This document shows, one piece after another, positions 1 through 8,456 of a stretch of 64,000 nt of DNA (position 1 is its first letter; every line of letters begins with the position of its first letter). Below the pieces are notes generated by a model that was not told where the DNA came from, did not search any database, and was given only the letters and a program-made list of their open reading frames with translations. Source of the stretch: Amycolatopsis benzoatilytica AK 16/65 (GTDB lineage: Bacteria > Actinomycetota > Actinomycetes > Mycobacteriales > Pseudonocardiaceae); NCBI RefSeq assembly GCF_000383915.1, contig NZ_KB912942.1:690506-754505 (forward strand), in the 5' to 3' direction. The position numbers and the translations under genes are program-made.

Positions 1-438
1 GTGTCGAGCCCGTTCGGCACCGACGCGATCGAGCCCCTGCGCGCCGCGCAGGACGCCGGCGACCTCGACCAAGCCGTCGCGATCGTGAACCGCACGGTGT
101 CCGGCTTCTCCGCCGAGTACGTCGATGCCCTCAAAGAGAGCCCGGTCTGGCCGGCGCTGCGGCCGCTCGCGCACCCGCTCGCCGAGGAACTGGCCGCGCT
201 CAACAGCCACCGCGCGGCGTTGCGCCGCTACCGCGAGATCGACGCACCGGTAACTCTGTTGCTGGGCGAGTTCAATGGAGGAAAACCGCCGTACGGCACC
301 GCCTTCGAAGTATTCCGCCAAGCCCTGCCGCAGGCCCGGCACCTCCGCCTTCCCGGGCAAGGACACCTCGCCCATGCCGAAGTGCCCGACCTCCTGGCCA
401 ACCATCTCGCAGAGGCAATCGCCGATCGGCCCGCGTGA
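1..438 (+). CDS. alpha/beta hydrolase, C-terminal part (cut by window edge)
   Basis: The visible 145 residues look like the cap region and C-terminal half of an alpha/beta hydrolase. A strand-like segment (VTLLLGEFNGG) near residues 82-92 is followed by a GQGHLAH motif near residue 118, which would carry the catalytic histidine. The nucleophile elbow expected upstream is absent, so the true start almost certainly lies before base 1 and the GTG at base 1 is an accident of the cut. It converges on the HTH regulator gene, with a hairpin between them. Substrate unknown. Confidence 0.6.
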   Translation: MSSPFGTDAIEPLRAAQDAGDLDQAVAIVNRTVSGFSAEYVDALKESPVWPALRPLAHPLAEELAALNSHRAALRRYREIDAPVTLLLGEFNGGKPPYGTAFEVFRQALPQARHLRLPGQGHLAHAEVPDLLANHLAEAIADRPA

Positions 439-486
439 GCACGGCGCAGAGCTGTGGCCTCCCGGCGAGCGCGACCGTGCGCACGT

Positions 487-528
487 GGTCGCCGCCGCCG
501 AGCCAAACGCCATGCGGTGGCGGCGACC
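487..528. terminator. hairpin between convergent genes
   Basis: Arms GGTCGCCGCCGCC (487-499) and GGTGGCGGCGACC (516-528) pair over 13 positions with one wobble around a 16-base loop. It sits between the 3' ends of two convergent genes, where a bidirectional terminator is expected. No T-run follows, so intrinsic termination is only inferred. Confidence 0.4.
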
Positions 529-584
529 AGCCCGCAATCGCCCCAGCGACGCTCGGGGTCAGCGGCAGCCGGGCGAGGACGGCC

Positions 585-1283
585 TCACTCGGCCGAAGCC
601 GCGTCCCCCCGCAGCTCCACGCAGCACCCGCCATGCGGCGCGACCCGGGCGGCGGCCACTCCGGGCACCTCCAGTCCCTCGACCACGCCGCTCAGGAATC
701 GCTCCGTCATCCCGCACACCAGGTCCGGCGCCCGTGTCGTCAGCGGCTGGAACGGGCAGTTCCGCAGCCGCAGGCACACCGGCGTCTCCCGGCTCGGCTC
801 GAAGCCGTGCCGGGTCAGCACTGTCCCGGCCAGGGTGAGCCCGCGTTCCGTTCCCAGCCGGCCGGGGCGGGATCGGGAGCGTTCGGCGGCACCGGCGGCA
901 ACGCCGTGCGCCCCGGCTTCTCGCAGCGCGGCGTCGCGGGCCGGTTCGCCGGGGGCCGCGGACGCGACGGCGTCGACCAGGATCGCGGCCAGGACGTCCG
1001 GCTGGCGCGGCGGGATCGTGATCGCGAAATCGGTGGCCGCGGGTTCGTAGACCTTCGGTGCGCGGCCTACCTTGCCGGCCGTCTCGTAGCGGGCGTGCAA
1101 TAGGCCCGCGGCGACGAGTTTGTCCAGGTGGAAGGCCGCCAGCTTGCGCGAGATGCCGACCGCGGCCGCGGCTTCTTCCCGGGTCACCGGGCGGCTGGCG
1201 CCGCGGATGAACAGGTACATGCCGCGGCGCAGGTCCTCGTCCAGCGCCGCTACCGCGCGGATCGTGGCCAGGTCGCTCGTCAC
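585..1283 (-). CDS. HTH transcriptional regulator with C-terminal cysteine cluster
   Basis: 232 aa. The N-terminal third is a winged helix (about residues 15-80, with VTREEAAAAVGISRKLAAFH as the recognition region), as in ArsR/SufR-like regulators. The C-terminal third carries cysteines in the pattern CLRLRNCPF, then LVCGM, then GGCCVEL, a spacing typical of actinobacterial regulators that may bind an iron-sulfur cluster or metal. Family knowledge: SufR-type proteins use such cysteines to sense Fe-S status. That this protein holds a cluster is inference. It faces folE across about 150 bp and could regulate either gene. The cysteines could instead form disulfides. Confidence 0.7.
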   Translation of the reverse strand: MTSDLATIRAVAALDEDLRRGMYLFIRGASRPVTREEAAAAVGISRKLAAFHLDKLVAAGLLHARYETAGKVGRAPKVYEPAATDFAITIPPRQPDVLAAILVDAVASAAPGEPARDAALREAGAHGVAAGAAERSRSRPGRLGTERGLTLAGTVLTRHGFEPSRETPVCLRLRNCPFQPLTTRAPDLVCGMTERFLSGVVEGLEVPGVAAARVAPHGGCCVELRGDAASAE

Positions 1284-1432
1284 TCCTCCACGATAACGCC
1301 CAGCCGGGTGCCCGGAACCCGCTACCTGGCTTGTTCACCTGGTCACATTGACTCCGCGCGGCGATAAGACCAAGATTTGTGGGCGAAACCCAGCTGCCGG
1401 AACCGCCCGGCGCCCGGCCCCGAGGATCGCCC

Positions 1433-2035
1433 ATGCAGTCGTCCGGAACCGCCTTGCGTGTCGTCCACGAGCCCGATCCCGGCCTTGACCTGGTCGAGGC
1501 TGAACGTGCGGCCGGGGATTTCCTGCGGGCGCTCGGCATCGAACTCGATTCGGAGAGCCTGCGCGGCACGCCCGGCCGGATGGCGCGCGCGTACGCCGAG
1601 CTGTTCACACCGCGGCCGTTCGACCTCACCACATTCCCCAACGACGAGGGCTACGACGAGCTGGTCCTCGCCCGCGACATCCCGGTCCGGTCGGTCTGCG
1701 AGCACCACTTGCTGCCGTTCACCGGCGTCGCGCACGTCGGCTACCTGCCCGGCGACCGGATCCTCGGGCTGTCCAAGCTCGCCCGCGTGGTCGAGCACTT
1801 CGCCTGCCGCCCGCAGGTGCAGGAGCGGCTCACCAAGCAGATCGCCGGCTGGCTCGGCGACCAGTTGGCCCCGAAGGGCGTCGGCGTCGTGATCGAGGCC
1901 GAGCACACCTGCATGACGCTGCGCGGAGTGCAGGCGACCGGCTCGTCGACGGTCACCTCCACCCTCGTCGGCACGCTGCGCGAGGACGCCCGCTCGCGTC
2001 AGGAGTTCTTCGCGCTGACCGGGGTCAACGCCTGA
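1433..2035 (+). CDS. folE: GTP cyclohydrolase I
   Basis: 200 aa. Converts GTP to 7,8-dihydroneopterin triphosphate, first step of tetrahydrofolate synthesis; cytosolic homodecamer in this family. The zinc site is visible as C89 and H92 in SVCEHHLLPF plus C160 in HTCMTLRGV, and the QATGSSTVTS and LGLSKLARVVE blocks are canonical. I chose the ATG at 1433, preceded by GAGG at a suitable distance, over an in-frame upstream GTG at 1379 that would add 18 unconserved residues. It is a lone folE, without folP/folB/folK beside it. Its last 37 bases overlap the 3' end of the convergent esterase gene. Confidence 0.93.
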   Translation: MQSSGTALRVVHEPDPGLDLVEAERAAGDFLRALGIELDSESLRGTPGRMARAYAELFTPRPFDLTTFPNDEGYDELVLARDIPVRSVCEHHLLPFTGVAHVGYLPGDRILGLSKLARVVEHFACRPQVQERLTKQIAGWLGDQLAPKGVGVVIEAEHTCMTLRGVQATGSSTVTSTLVGTLREDARSRQEFFALTGVNA

Positions 2036-3264
2036 CCGTGCGCCCAGTCGAGGAAACGCTCGACGCCGTGCACCACGTAGCCGCTGCGGATTGACGGGAA
2101 CACGTCGAACGCGTGCTGCGCGCCGGCCAGTTCCGCGTACGCGACTGGCTGGCTGGATTTCGCGCGCAGCCGGGCTACGAATTCCCGGGCCTCGGCGACC
2201 GGGACCAGCGAATCGTGTTTGCCGTGGATGACGAAGAACGGCGGCGCGTCCTCGGCGATCCGGTCCAGCGGGGACGCCGCGAGATAATCGTCCAGTCGCT
2301 GTCCCGGCGCGAACACCCGCCGTGCCAGCAGGCTTTCCAGCCGATACTGGCTTCCCGCGTCGCCGGTGGACGCGGCGATGTCATACACGCCGTAATGCGG
2401 CACGCAGGCTTGGACGCTGGTGTCCACTTCCTCGAAACCGGGCTGGAACGCCGGGTCGTTCTGGCTCAGCGCGAGCAGCGCGGCCAGGTGCCCGCCGGCC
2501 GAACCGCCGGTCACCGCGACGAAACCCGGGTTTCCGCCGTACTCCGCGATGTGCTCGCGGATCCAGGCGAGCGCTTGCTTGGCGCCGACGACGTGCGCGG
2601 GCCAGCGCGACGCCGGGGAGAGCGGGTAGTTGATCGCGACGCACACCCAGCCGCGGCGGGCCAGGTGGCGCATCAACGGCAGGCCCTGCTGATCCTTGTT
2701 GCCGATGGTCCAGGCGCCGCCGTGGATCTGCAGCAGAACCGGCGCGTCGCGGACCGGTTCGCGCGGGCGGTAGACGTCCAGCAGAAACCGCTTCCCGCCG
2801 GGCGCGTACGCGAGGTTCCGGTCGCGCCGGACGTCCGGGTCGTGCGAGCGGAACGGCATCAGCAGCTGCCGCCACGACGTCACGAACTCGGACGGATCGG
2901 CGAGCCCGGCGGCGTAATCCGGGCCGAGCGCCTCGACGAGCGCGGACTCGACCTCGGCGCGTGCGTTGCGGGAGGTGGCGATCAGCGAGGCCAGCCCGGC
3001 CGCAGACAGCGCGGCCATGGCCAACCCGGCGCGGTCGCGACGGCTGCCCAGACCGCGGCGCGCGACCTGCTGGATGGTGTCCGCCGCGGTCAGCGCGAGC
3101 AGTTGGGGCGCGAGTTCGCCGGTGAGCCAGCCGGCGAAGAACACCGGCACCGCGGTGCGCCGCGGCTTCGGGGGGCGCAGTGCGAGCGCGGTCAGTCCGA
3201 GCTGCACTGCCCTGCGGGTCAGGAAGTCCGGTTTCACCTGGCCGATGCTACCTGCGGTGAGCAC
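1999..3264 (-). CDS. alpha/beta hydrolase (HSL/LipQ-like esterase) with N-terminal membrane region
   Basis: 421 aa. The C-terminal 280 residues are an esterase/lipase domain of the hormone-sensitive-lipase type: oxyanion motif HGGAW at 181-185, nucleophile elbow GGSAGG with Ser255, a late Asp, and a histidine in AQHAFDVF. The first about 110 residues contain alanine/leucine-rich stretches that may be membrane-embedded. This N-terminal extension with a lipase domain is common in mycolata (LipQ-like proteins). Natural ester substrate unknown. It ends inside folE on the other strand and starts 32 bp from the divergent acyltransferase, a pairing that fits lipid metabolism. Confidence 0.75.
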   Translation of the reverse strand: MLTAGSIGQVKPDFLTRRAVQLGLTALALRPPKPRRTAVPVFFAGWLTGELAPQLLALTAADTIQQVARRGLGSRRDRAGLAMAALSAAGLASLIATSRNARAEVESALVEALGPDYAAGLADPSEFVTSWRQLLMPFRSHDPDVRRDRNLAYAPGGKRFLLDVYRPREPVRDAPVLLQIHGGAWTIGNKDQQGLPLMRHLARRGWVCVAINYPLSPASRWPAHVVGAKQALAWIREHIAEYGGNPGFVAVTGGSAGGHLAALLALSQNDPAFQPGFEEVDTSVQACVPHYGVYDIAASTGDAGSQYRLESLLARRVFAPGQRLDDYLAASPLDRIAEDAPPFFVIHGKHDSLVPVAEAREFVARLRAKSSQPVAYAELAGAQHAFDVFPSIRSGYVVHGVERFLDWAHGQALTPVSAKNS

Positions 3265-3296
3265 CGCGTCCCGGATTCTGGCCTACCCTGGCAAGC

Positions 3297-4691
3297 ATGC
3301 AGCGACTGAGCGGGCTGGACGCGAGTTTTCTCTACCTGGAGACGTCCTCGCAGCTTCTGCATGTCTGCGCCCTGATGACCCTGGACGGCTCGGCCATGCC
3401 GGGCGGCTACTCGTTCCCCGAGTTCAAGCGCAGGCTCGCCGAACGCGTCGCGGTGATCCCGGCATTCCGCCGCAAACTCCACAACCCGCTGTGGAACCTG
3501 CACCATCCGGTGTGGGTGGAGGACGAGGATTTCGACCTGGACAACCATGTCCACCGGGTCGGCCTGCCCTCGCCCGGCGACGACCGCGAACTCGCCGAAC
3601 TGTGCGCGCACATCGCCGGGCAACAGCTCGACCGCACGCGTCCGCTGTGGCAGTTCTACGTGATCGAGGGCCTGGCCGACGGCCAGCTGGCGGTGCTGCT
3701 CAAGATGCACCACGCGAGCGTCGACGGGGTAGGCGGCGCGAGCCTGATCGGCTACCTGGCCGGCCTCGAGCCGGACGCCCCGCTGCCCGAGCTGCCGGAA
3801 GGCGAGCGGCACAACAACGGCTTGCCCACCCGGGTCCGGCTGCTGCGCGAAAGCGCCGAATCGCTGATGCAGCGTCCGCGCGAGATCGCCGGGCTGCTGC
3901 CCGAACTAATCGGGCTGGCACCGAGGTGGCTGGGGAGAACGTTGCGCGGCAAGGGGATGCCCGTGCCGTTCACCGCGCCCCGGACCTCGCTGAACGGCAC
4001 CATCACCGGCCACCGTTCGGTCGCCTTCGCGCAGCTGGACCTGGACGTGGTGAAGCAGATCAAGAACGCGTTCGGCGTCACCGTGAACGACGTGGTGCTG
4101 GCGCTGGTTTCCGGCGCGCTGCGCCGATTCCTGCTCGACCGCGGCGAACTGCCAGCGGAGCCGCTGGTGGCGACGGTACCGGTGTCGGTGCACGAACGAT
4201 CCGAACGCGATTTCGGCAGCAACCGGGTGTCGGCGTTCTTCGCTTCGCTCCCGACGCACCTGTCCGACCCGGCCGCGCGGGTGTTCTTCCTGGCCGAGAC
4301 GAACCGGCGGGCGAAGGAACACCACTACGACATCGATGCCGACATGCTGGCCGACTGGGCCCAGTTCTCGCCGGCGACGGTGTTCGGGCTGGGCGTGCGC
4401 GCGTATTCCGCGCTGCGGCTGGCCGAGCGGCATCCGGTGGTGCACAACCTGATCATCTCGAACGTGCCGGGGCCGCCGGTGCCGCTCTATCTGCTGGGCG
4501 CCCGGATCACCGGGATCTACCCGCTGGGGCCGGTGTTCCACGGCGCGGGACTGAACGTCACGGTGCTTTCCTACGACGGCACGGTAGGCGTGGGGCTGCT
4601 GGGGGCCAAGGAATTGGCGAAGGATCTGTGGCCGCTGGCGGATGCGTTGCCGGAGGCGTTGGAAGAGCTGAGCAAGGCCGCGCCGGTGTGA
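3297..4691 (+). CDS. wax ester synthase / diacylglycerol acyltransferase (WS/DGAT)
   Basis: 464 aa, the usual length for actinobacterial Tgs/AftA-type acyltransferases. The acyltransferase motif HHASVDG is at residues 138-144. The family PLW (PLWQFYVIEGL), ND (TVNDVVLALVSGALRRFL) and SNVPGP blocks are all present. It transfers acyl from acyl-CoA to diacylglycerol or fatty alcohol to make storage lipid at the membrane/lipid-droplet surface. The N-terminal MQRLSGLDASFLYLET is typical and fixes the start. It is divergent from an esterase gene. Preference for TAG or wax ester cannot be told from sequence. Confidence 0.9.
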   Translation: MQRLSGLDASFLYLETSSQLLHVCALMTLDGSAMPGGYSFPEFKRRLAERVAVIPAFRRKLHNPLWNLHHPVWVEDEDFDLDNHVHRVGLPSPGDDRELAELCAHIAGQQLDRTRPLWQFYVIEGLADGQLAVLLKMHHASVDGVGGASLIGYLAGLEPDAPLPELPEGERHNNGLPTRVRLLRESAESLMQRPREIAGLLPELIGLAPRWLGRTLRGKGMPVPFTAPRTSLNGTITGHRSVAFAQLDLDVVKQIKNAFGVTVNDVVLALVSGALRRFLLDRGELPAEPLVATVPVSVHERSERDFGSNRVSAFFASLPTHLSDPAARVFFLAETNRRAKEHHYDIDADMLADWAQFSPATVFGLGVRAYSALRLAERHPVVHNLIISNVPGPPVPLYLLGARITGIYPLGPVFHGAGLNVTVLSYDGTVGVGLLGAKELAKDLWPLADALPEALEELSKAAPV

Positions 4692-4701
4692 CGGGTCGTC
4701 C

Positions 4702-6345
4702 CTAACGCCGCACCACCCGAGCCTTCCTCTTCGCGGTGTGCGGGATATCCGCGAATCGCAGCGTGGCCCGAAGGCTCCGCACCGCCCGGTCCAGCCGCAG
4801 CAACGCGACCTGGGACAGCGTGAACAGCTCCTCGACGTTCCACGCCCGCCCGGCGGCGGCGAGCACCACTGTGTCCGGCGCGCCGCCCAACATCCTCCCC
4901 GGCGACAACGCCGACACCTTGCCGGCCAACTGCGCCAGCGCATCCGGCTCGTCGTGCAACGCTTCCGCGGAAACCAGCGCTTGCGTGTACAGGTGGCTGG
5001 CCGCGGTAGCCCGGCCGAGCCATTTCACGTGGATCAGCTCGTCGTCGGGTCCGAGCAGATCGCACAACTCGAACCGCGGATGCAGCGGTGTGCTCGCGAA
5101 ATCCTTGTCCAGGCACAGGTATCCCGGCGAACGGGCGGTGACCTGCCGGCAGTAGCGGTGTTCGTCGTCCGGCTGGCCGCTCGGTTTCCACGTGACCTCC
5201 GGCCACGGGTGCTTCCGCGCCAGCAGATCGCTGACCTGCTCCCGCATCCGCGCGACGTAGCTCTCGCCGATCCGGTACCAGCGTGACTGATGGAACACAT
5301 ACCGGGTGTGCTCGACGGTCGTCTCGAACACCAGCCATCGCGCGGCCGGCAGCTGCGCGCCAGTCGGCTCCACGCCCGCGTCGTCGGCGCAGGTCGTGAT
5401 TCTGCCCGCGCGCAAGGCTTTCAGCCGTCGCTCGACCGGGATTCCGGCCAGCCGCGCGGTCAGGTGCTCCAGGTCCAGCCGGCCGCGGACGAGCAGCGGG
5501 CCTCCCGGCCCAAGGGTGGTGATCCGGAACGAACCGGCGTTCTCCGCGTCGTTCGCGGCGCCGGACGGCCAAGCCAGGCCGAGTGCGGGGCCGCCGCCGA
5601 GTGCCTCGGCGAGGCGGCGTTCCAGTTCCGGCATCAGCGGGTCGTGCCGGTCCATCGGCCGGGTCTGGGAGATGAACCGCAGGGGGGAATCCTCGTCCGG
5701 CTCGTCGACCACCGCGCCGACCGCGTCGAGATCGGCCAGGAACGCTTGGGGGTCCTTGGCCAGCGGCGCCCACAGCGAAGTGCCGACCCGGATGCGGTAG
5801 CGCTTTCCGGTCACCCGGCCGTACGTCAGGTCGGCCAGGTCCGCGGAACCGGCCAGCCGGTGCACCAGATCGCCGTACGGTTCCAGCCGGAACGCGGACA
5901 GTTCGCCACCGCCGGGGATGGAGATCTGGGTGGCGCGGGCGGAGACGTCGAGGGCGGCGCTGGCCACCAGCCCCAGGTCGAACGGGTCGAGCCGGCGGAT
6001 GCCGAAGCGCAGGCCGAAACCCTGCTCGACGTGCTCGTCGTTGAGCACGAGATGTCCCGCGCCCCAGGTGACCGCGTAGGTCCACGGCGGGCGCGGCACG
6101 AGCAGCACGGCGAACGGCAGCGTGGCGGGAAGGTCCAGCGGACCGCCGCCGAGTGCTTCGGCGTGCGGCAGCCAGTGCGGGGCCGCGGTGCGGAACGCGC
6201 CGGCCACCAGGCGAGCGCGCGTGCCGGGCAGGTCGACCGGGCGGTCCGCGCTGATCTGGTCCGGGCTGAGCGGGGTCAGCAGCTCGTGGGCTTCCGCGGA
6301 ACCGTCGAGGCGGAAGAGGGACGCGGGACGGCTGGGAGCGGACAT
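4702..6345 (-). CDS. DUF6119 / TIGR04141-type sporadically distributed protein
   Basis: 547 aa, cytosolic by appearance with no membrane segment. The C-terminal half matches my recollection of the DUF6119 (TIGR04141) family: RWYRIGESYV, then GYLCLDKDF, FELCDLLGPDDELIHVKWLG and SHLYTQALVSAE. The central block GKRYRIRVGTSLW also fits. No biochemical role is established for the family as far as I know; its members appear patchily across bacteria, usually in variable regions. Here it neighbours a Uma2 protein and an orphan membrane protein, suggesting an accessory patch. It converges on the acyltransferase gene with a 10-bp gap. A defence or toxin role is speculation. Confidence 0.72.
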   Translation of the reverse strand: MSAPSRPASLFRLDGSAEAHELLTPLSPDQISADRPVDLPGTRARLVAGAFRTAAPHWLPHAEALGGGPLDLPATLPFAVLLVPRPPWTYAVTWGAGHLVLNDEHVEQGFGLRFGIRRLDPFDLGLVASAALDVSARATQISIPGGGELSAFRLEPYGDLVHRLAGSADLADLTYGRVTGKRYRIRVGTSLWAPLAKDPQAFLADLDAVGAVVDEPDEDSPLRFISQTRPMDRHDPLMPELERRLAEALGGGPALGLAWPSGAANDAENAGSFRITTLGPGGPLLVRGRLDLEHLTARLAGIPVERRLKALRAGRITTCADDAGVEPTGAQLPAARWLVFETTVEHTRYVFHQSRWYRIGESYVARMREQVSDLLARKHPWPEVTWKPSGQPDDEHRYCRQVTARSPGYLCLDKDFASTPLHPRFELCDLLGPDDELIHVKWLGRATAASHLYTQALVSAEALHDEPDALAQLAGKVSALSPGRMLGGAPDTVVLAAAGRAWNVEELFTLSQVALLRLDRAVRSLRATLRFADIPHTAKRKARVVRR

Positions 6346-6813
6346 GGACCACCACCGAAAGGAGGGAAATCCAACACGTCCGTCCAGTGTGCGCCACGGC
6401 GGTTAATCACGGAGAGAGAATGGAGTGCAAAATTGTGAAGTTCTGCTGAATCGTGCATTCCGGAGAGCGCGAAGGCAAGCTGATGGTAAGGTTTTCCGTT
6501 GATGCTTACCAGAACAGGTTTCAGCAGGCCAGGCAGCGCGTGGGTAATCCCGTGATGGCTGTTTACCGTCCGGGCGATGACGGTTTCGAGAAATCATCCG
6601 AAGGTGCCGGAAGAACCTGTTCGCCGGGCACCGCTGGGCTGTCCGGGGCGATCTCTCCGCATTGTGGTGACGCATGGTGATCGCGAGTGCGGGCGAGCCC
6701 GCCGGGGAATGGGCCGGCCGGGTCGGGAGGCTGCCGCCGGACGGTTCGCGCTGCCGCGCGTGCCCGACTACCCTGGCTGAGTCGTTTCCGGTCGGCCCGC
6801 CTGCGGGGGCAGC
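6346..6813. other. 468-bp divergent intergenic region
   Basis: This gap separates the DUF6119 gene (minus) from the Uma2 gene (plus) and should hold both promoters. By eye it is richer in A/T than the flanking genes. A 7-bp inverted repeat, TGGTAAG (6484-6490) and CTTACCA (6505-6511), is the only structure I can point to and may be a regulator site. A 75-codon open frame inside does not look coding. Confidence 0.4.
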
Positions 6814-7368
6814 ATGATGACAGTCCCGATGTTCGCGCACGGCGACCGCCTGACCCGTCGGGACCTGGAGACGATCTCGGATGAACGCCGCCGGTACGAG
6901 CTGGTCGACGGGACGCTTCTGGTGAGCCCGTCGCCGCGTCCGTTGCATCAGCGGGTGGTCGCGCGTCTCCTGGCCGCGCTCACCCCGGTGTGCCCTGCCG
7001 ACTGCGAGGTGCTCCCGGCGCCGGTGGACGTGGTGCTCGACGAGTTCACCGTGATGATCCCGGACGTGGTGGTCGGCAGGCGCGAGGCGTTCACCGAACG
7101 CGCCCTGGTCGGTGTCCCGGTGCTGGCGGTCGAGGTGGTGTCGCAGTCGAGCAGGCACATCGACCGGTTCCTCAAGCCGGCCCGGCTGGCGGCGGCCGGC
7201 TGCCCCTACTACTGGGTGATCGAGCCGGGCGAGCCGACGCTGAGCTGCTTTCGGCTGGAGGACGGCGAATACGTGCTGGACGGCGAAGCGACCGGGGACG
7301 AAGTGGTGCGGCTGGAGAGGCCGTACCGGCTGGAGCTTCGTCCGGCGGACCTGGTGTCGACGTACTGA
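6814..7368 (+). CDS. Uma2 family (DUF820) putative endonuclease-fold protein
   Basis: 184 aa, standard for the family. The PD-(D/E)XK-like core is visible: RYELVDGTLLVSPSP at the N-terminus, then MIPDVVVG with the acidic metal ligand, VLAVEVVSQSS supplying the E-x-V element, and FLKPARLAAAGCPYYWVIEP with the lysine. Uma2 proteins are abundant in actinobacteria and cyanobacteria; a restriction-like nuclease fold is established but the biological role is not. The start is one of two consecutive ATG codons at 6814 and 6817. It converges on the orphan membrane protein gene. Confidence 0.85.
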   Translation: MMTVPMFAHGDRLTRRDLETISDERRRYELVDGTLLVSPSPRPLHQRVVARLLAALTPVCPADCEVLPAPVDVVLDEFTVMIPDVVVGRREAFTERALVGVPVLAVEVVSQSSRHIDRFLKPARLAAAGCPYYWVIEPGEPTLSCFRLEDGEYVLDGEATGDEVVRLERPYRLELRPADLVSTY

Positions 7369-7391
7369 GGCGCTTGCGGTTTTCCTCATTG

Positions 7392-8240
7392 TCACGGGGC
7401 TTTGTTGGCGATCGTGAACACGAGATTGAGCACGCCGACCGGGACGAAGATGGAGAACCACCACTTCAAGCTCTTCAGGCACGCCCCTTTCAGCCACGCC
7501 TCGCTACGGCTGTAAATGCCTGCGCTCGTCGCGGCCCAGGCCAAGACGAACCCAAGTGTTGCCAGGTATTGCAGGACCGTTTGTGCCGCACCGTCCACGA
7601 GGACCGCGATGCCAGTCAGTGCGATCGCCGTGACGAAGGAGCCCATCGCGAATCTGGTGGCGGAGACTACCCGGTCGAGTCCTTGAGCGACGTCTGTTCG
7701 AGCCGAGCCTGGCGCGGCTTCCGAATGGTCACCGGCAGCGGACTTCTTGAGGCGTGCGCCTTTGACCTGCTGCCACGTCGCGGCCGCAGCAGCGGGCAAT
7801 TGCCGAAGCACCAGCCGTGGCGGACGCGGATACCCGCGTTGGTAAAGCAGGGTTGCGCCGGCGGGACGCATCCGCAGCAGGCCGACTCCACGCTCCCGCC
7901 GCTCGACGATCTCGTCCCCTTTGCCAAAGGTCTGCCATCGCTGGATGTCCGGGTTAACGGAATGCCCGAACTCATAGTTCCGCCGTCGGTTGTGATGCCG
8001 GCATCGCGACCACTCGCCCGGCACCCAGTTTTGGCAGTCCCGGTTGCGGCTGGTCTTCGGATAGGCGCACTGGACCAGCCAGACGCGACCGCGCAGCACC
8101 CAGATCGCGACCGATACCGCTGCGACGTAGATCGGAAACAGCAGGCCGATCCACAATGGCCAAGGCACATTCGACATGGATCCGAGCTGATTCGATACCC
8201 ATTGCAGAGTTGACGGCAGCAAGGACAGGTAGTCGTTCAA
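7392..8240 (-). CDS. hypothetical membrane protein
   Basis: 282 aa; I do not recognise the family. One hydrophobic segment lies near residues 25-48 (PLWIGLLFPIYVAAVSVAIWVL) and two or three more in the C-terminal 90 residues (SFVTAIALTGIAVLV, VLQYLATLGFVLAWAATSAGIY, WWFSIFVPVGVLNLVFTI). Between them is a basic, cysteine-bearing loop of roughly 120 residues starting CAYPKTSRNRDCQNW, likely cytoplasmic. The lone position beside Uma2 and DUF6119 suggests accessory content. The ATG at 8240 is the only reasonable start. Function unknown. Confidence 0.55.
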   Translation of the reverse strand: MNDYLSLLPSTLQWVSNQLGSMSNVPWPLWIGLLFPIYVAAVSVAIWVLRGRVWLVQCAYPKTSRNRDCQNWVPGEWSRCRHHNRRRNYEFGHSVNPDIQRWQTFGKGDEIVERRERGVGLLRMRPAGATLLYQRGYPRPPRLVLRQLPAAAAATWQQVKGARLKKSAAGDHSEAAPGSARTDVAQGLDRVVSATRFAMGSFVTAIALTGIAVLVDGAAQTVLQYLATLGFVLAWAATSAGIYSRSEAWLKGACLKSLKWWFSIFVPVGVLNLVFTIANKAP

Positions 8241-8456
8241 CGCGCCCTCCCCGGCGGCGTGGCGACAGGACAGACTACTAGCTGTACTTGATTGATCTGG
8301 CCTCGGAAATCCGCTGTCCGGAGAGCAGGGGCATCACCCGTTCGCGCGCCGGCCGTACCCGAGGTGATCGCGCTGTGGCTGCCGTGGCTGATGGGGTTGC
8401 GTGCGAGTGGAGTGGGTGGCGGCGGCCGCACTTCCTACTAACCGCGAGTCAGTCTC

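Noticed and set aside
1379..1432. Upstream start for folE
   Set aside because: Adds 18 residues with no conservation and no ribosome site; the ATG at 1433 is better.
6453..6680. 75-codon plus-strand frame as a small gene
   Set aside because: No ribosome site, no recognisable features and mixed composition.
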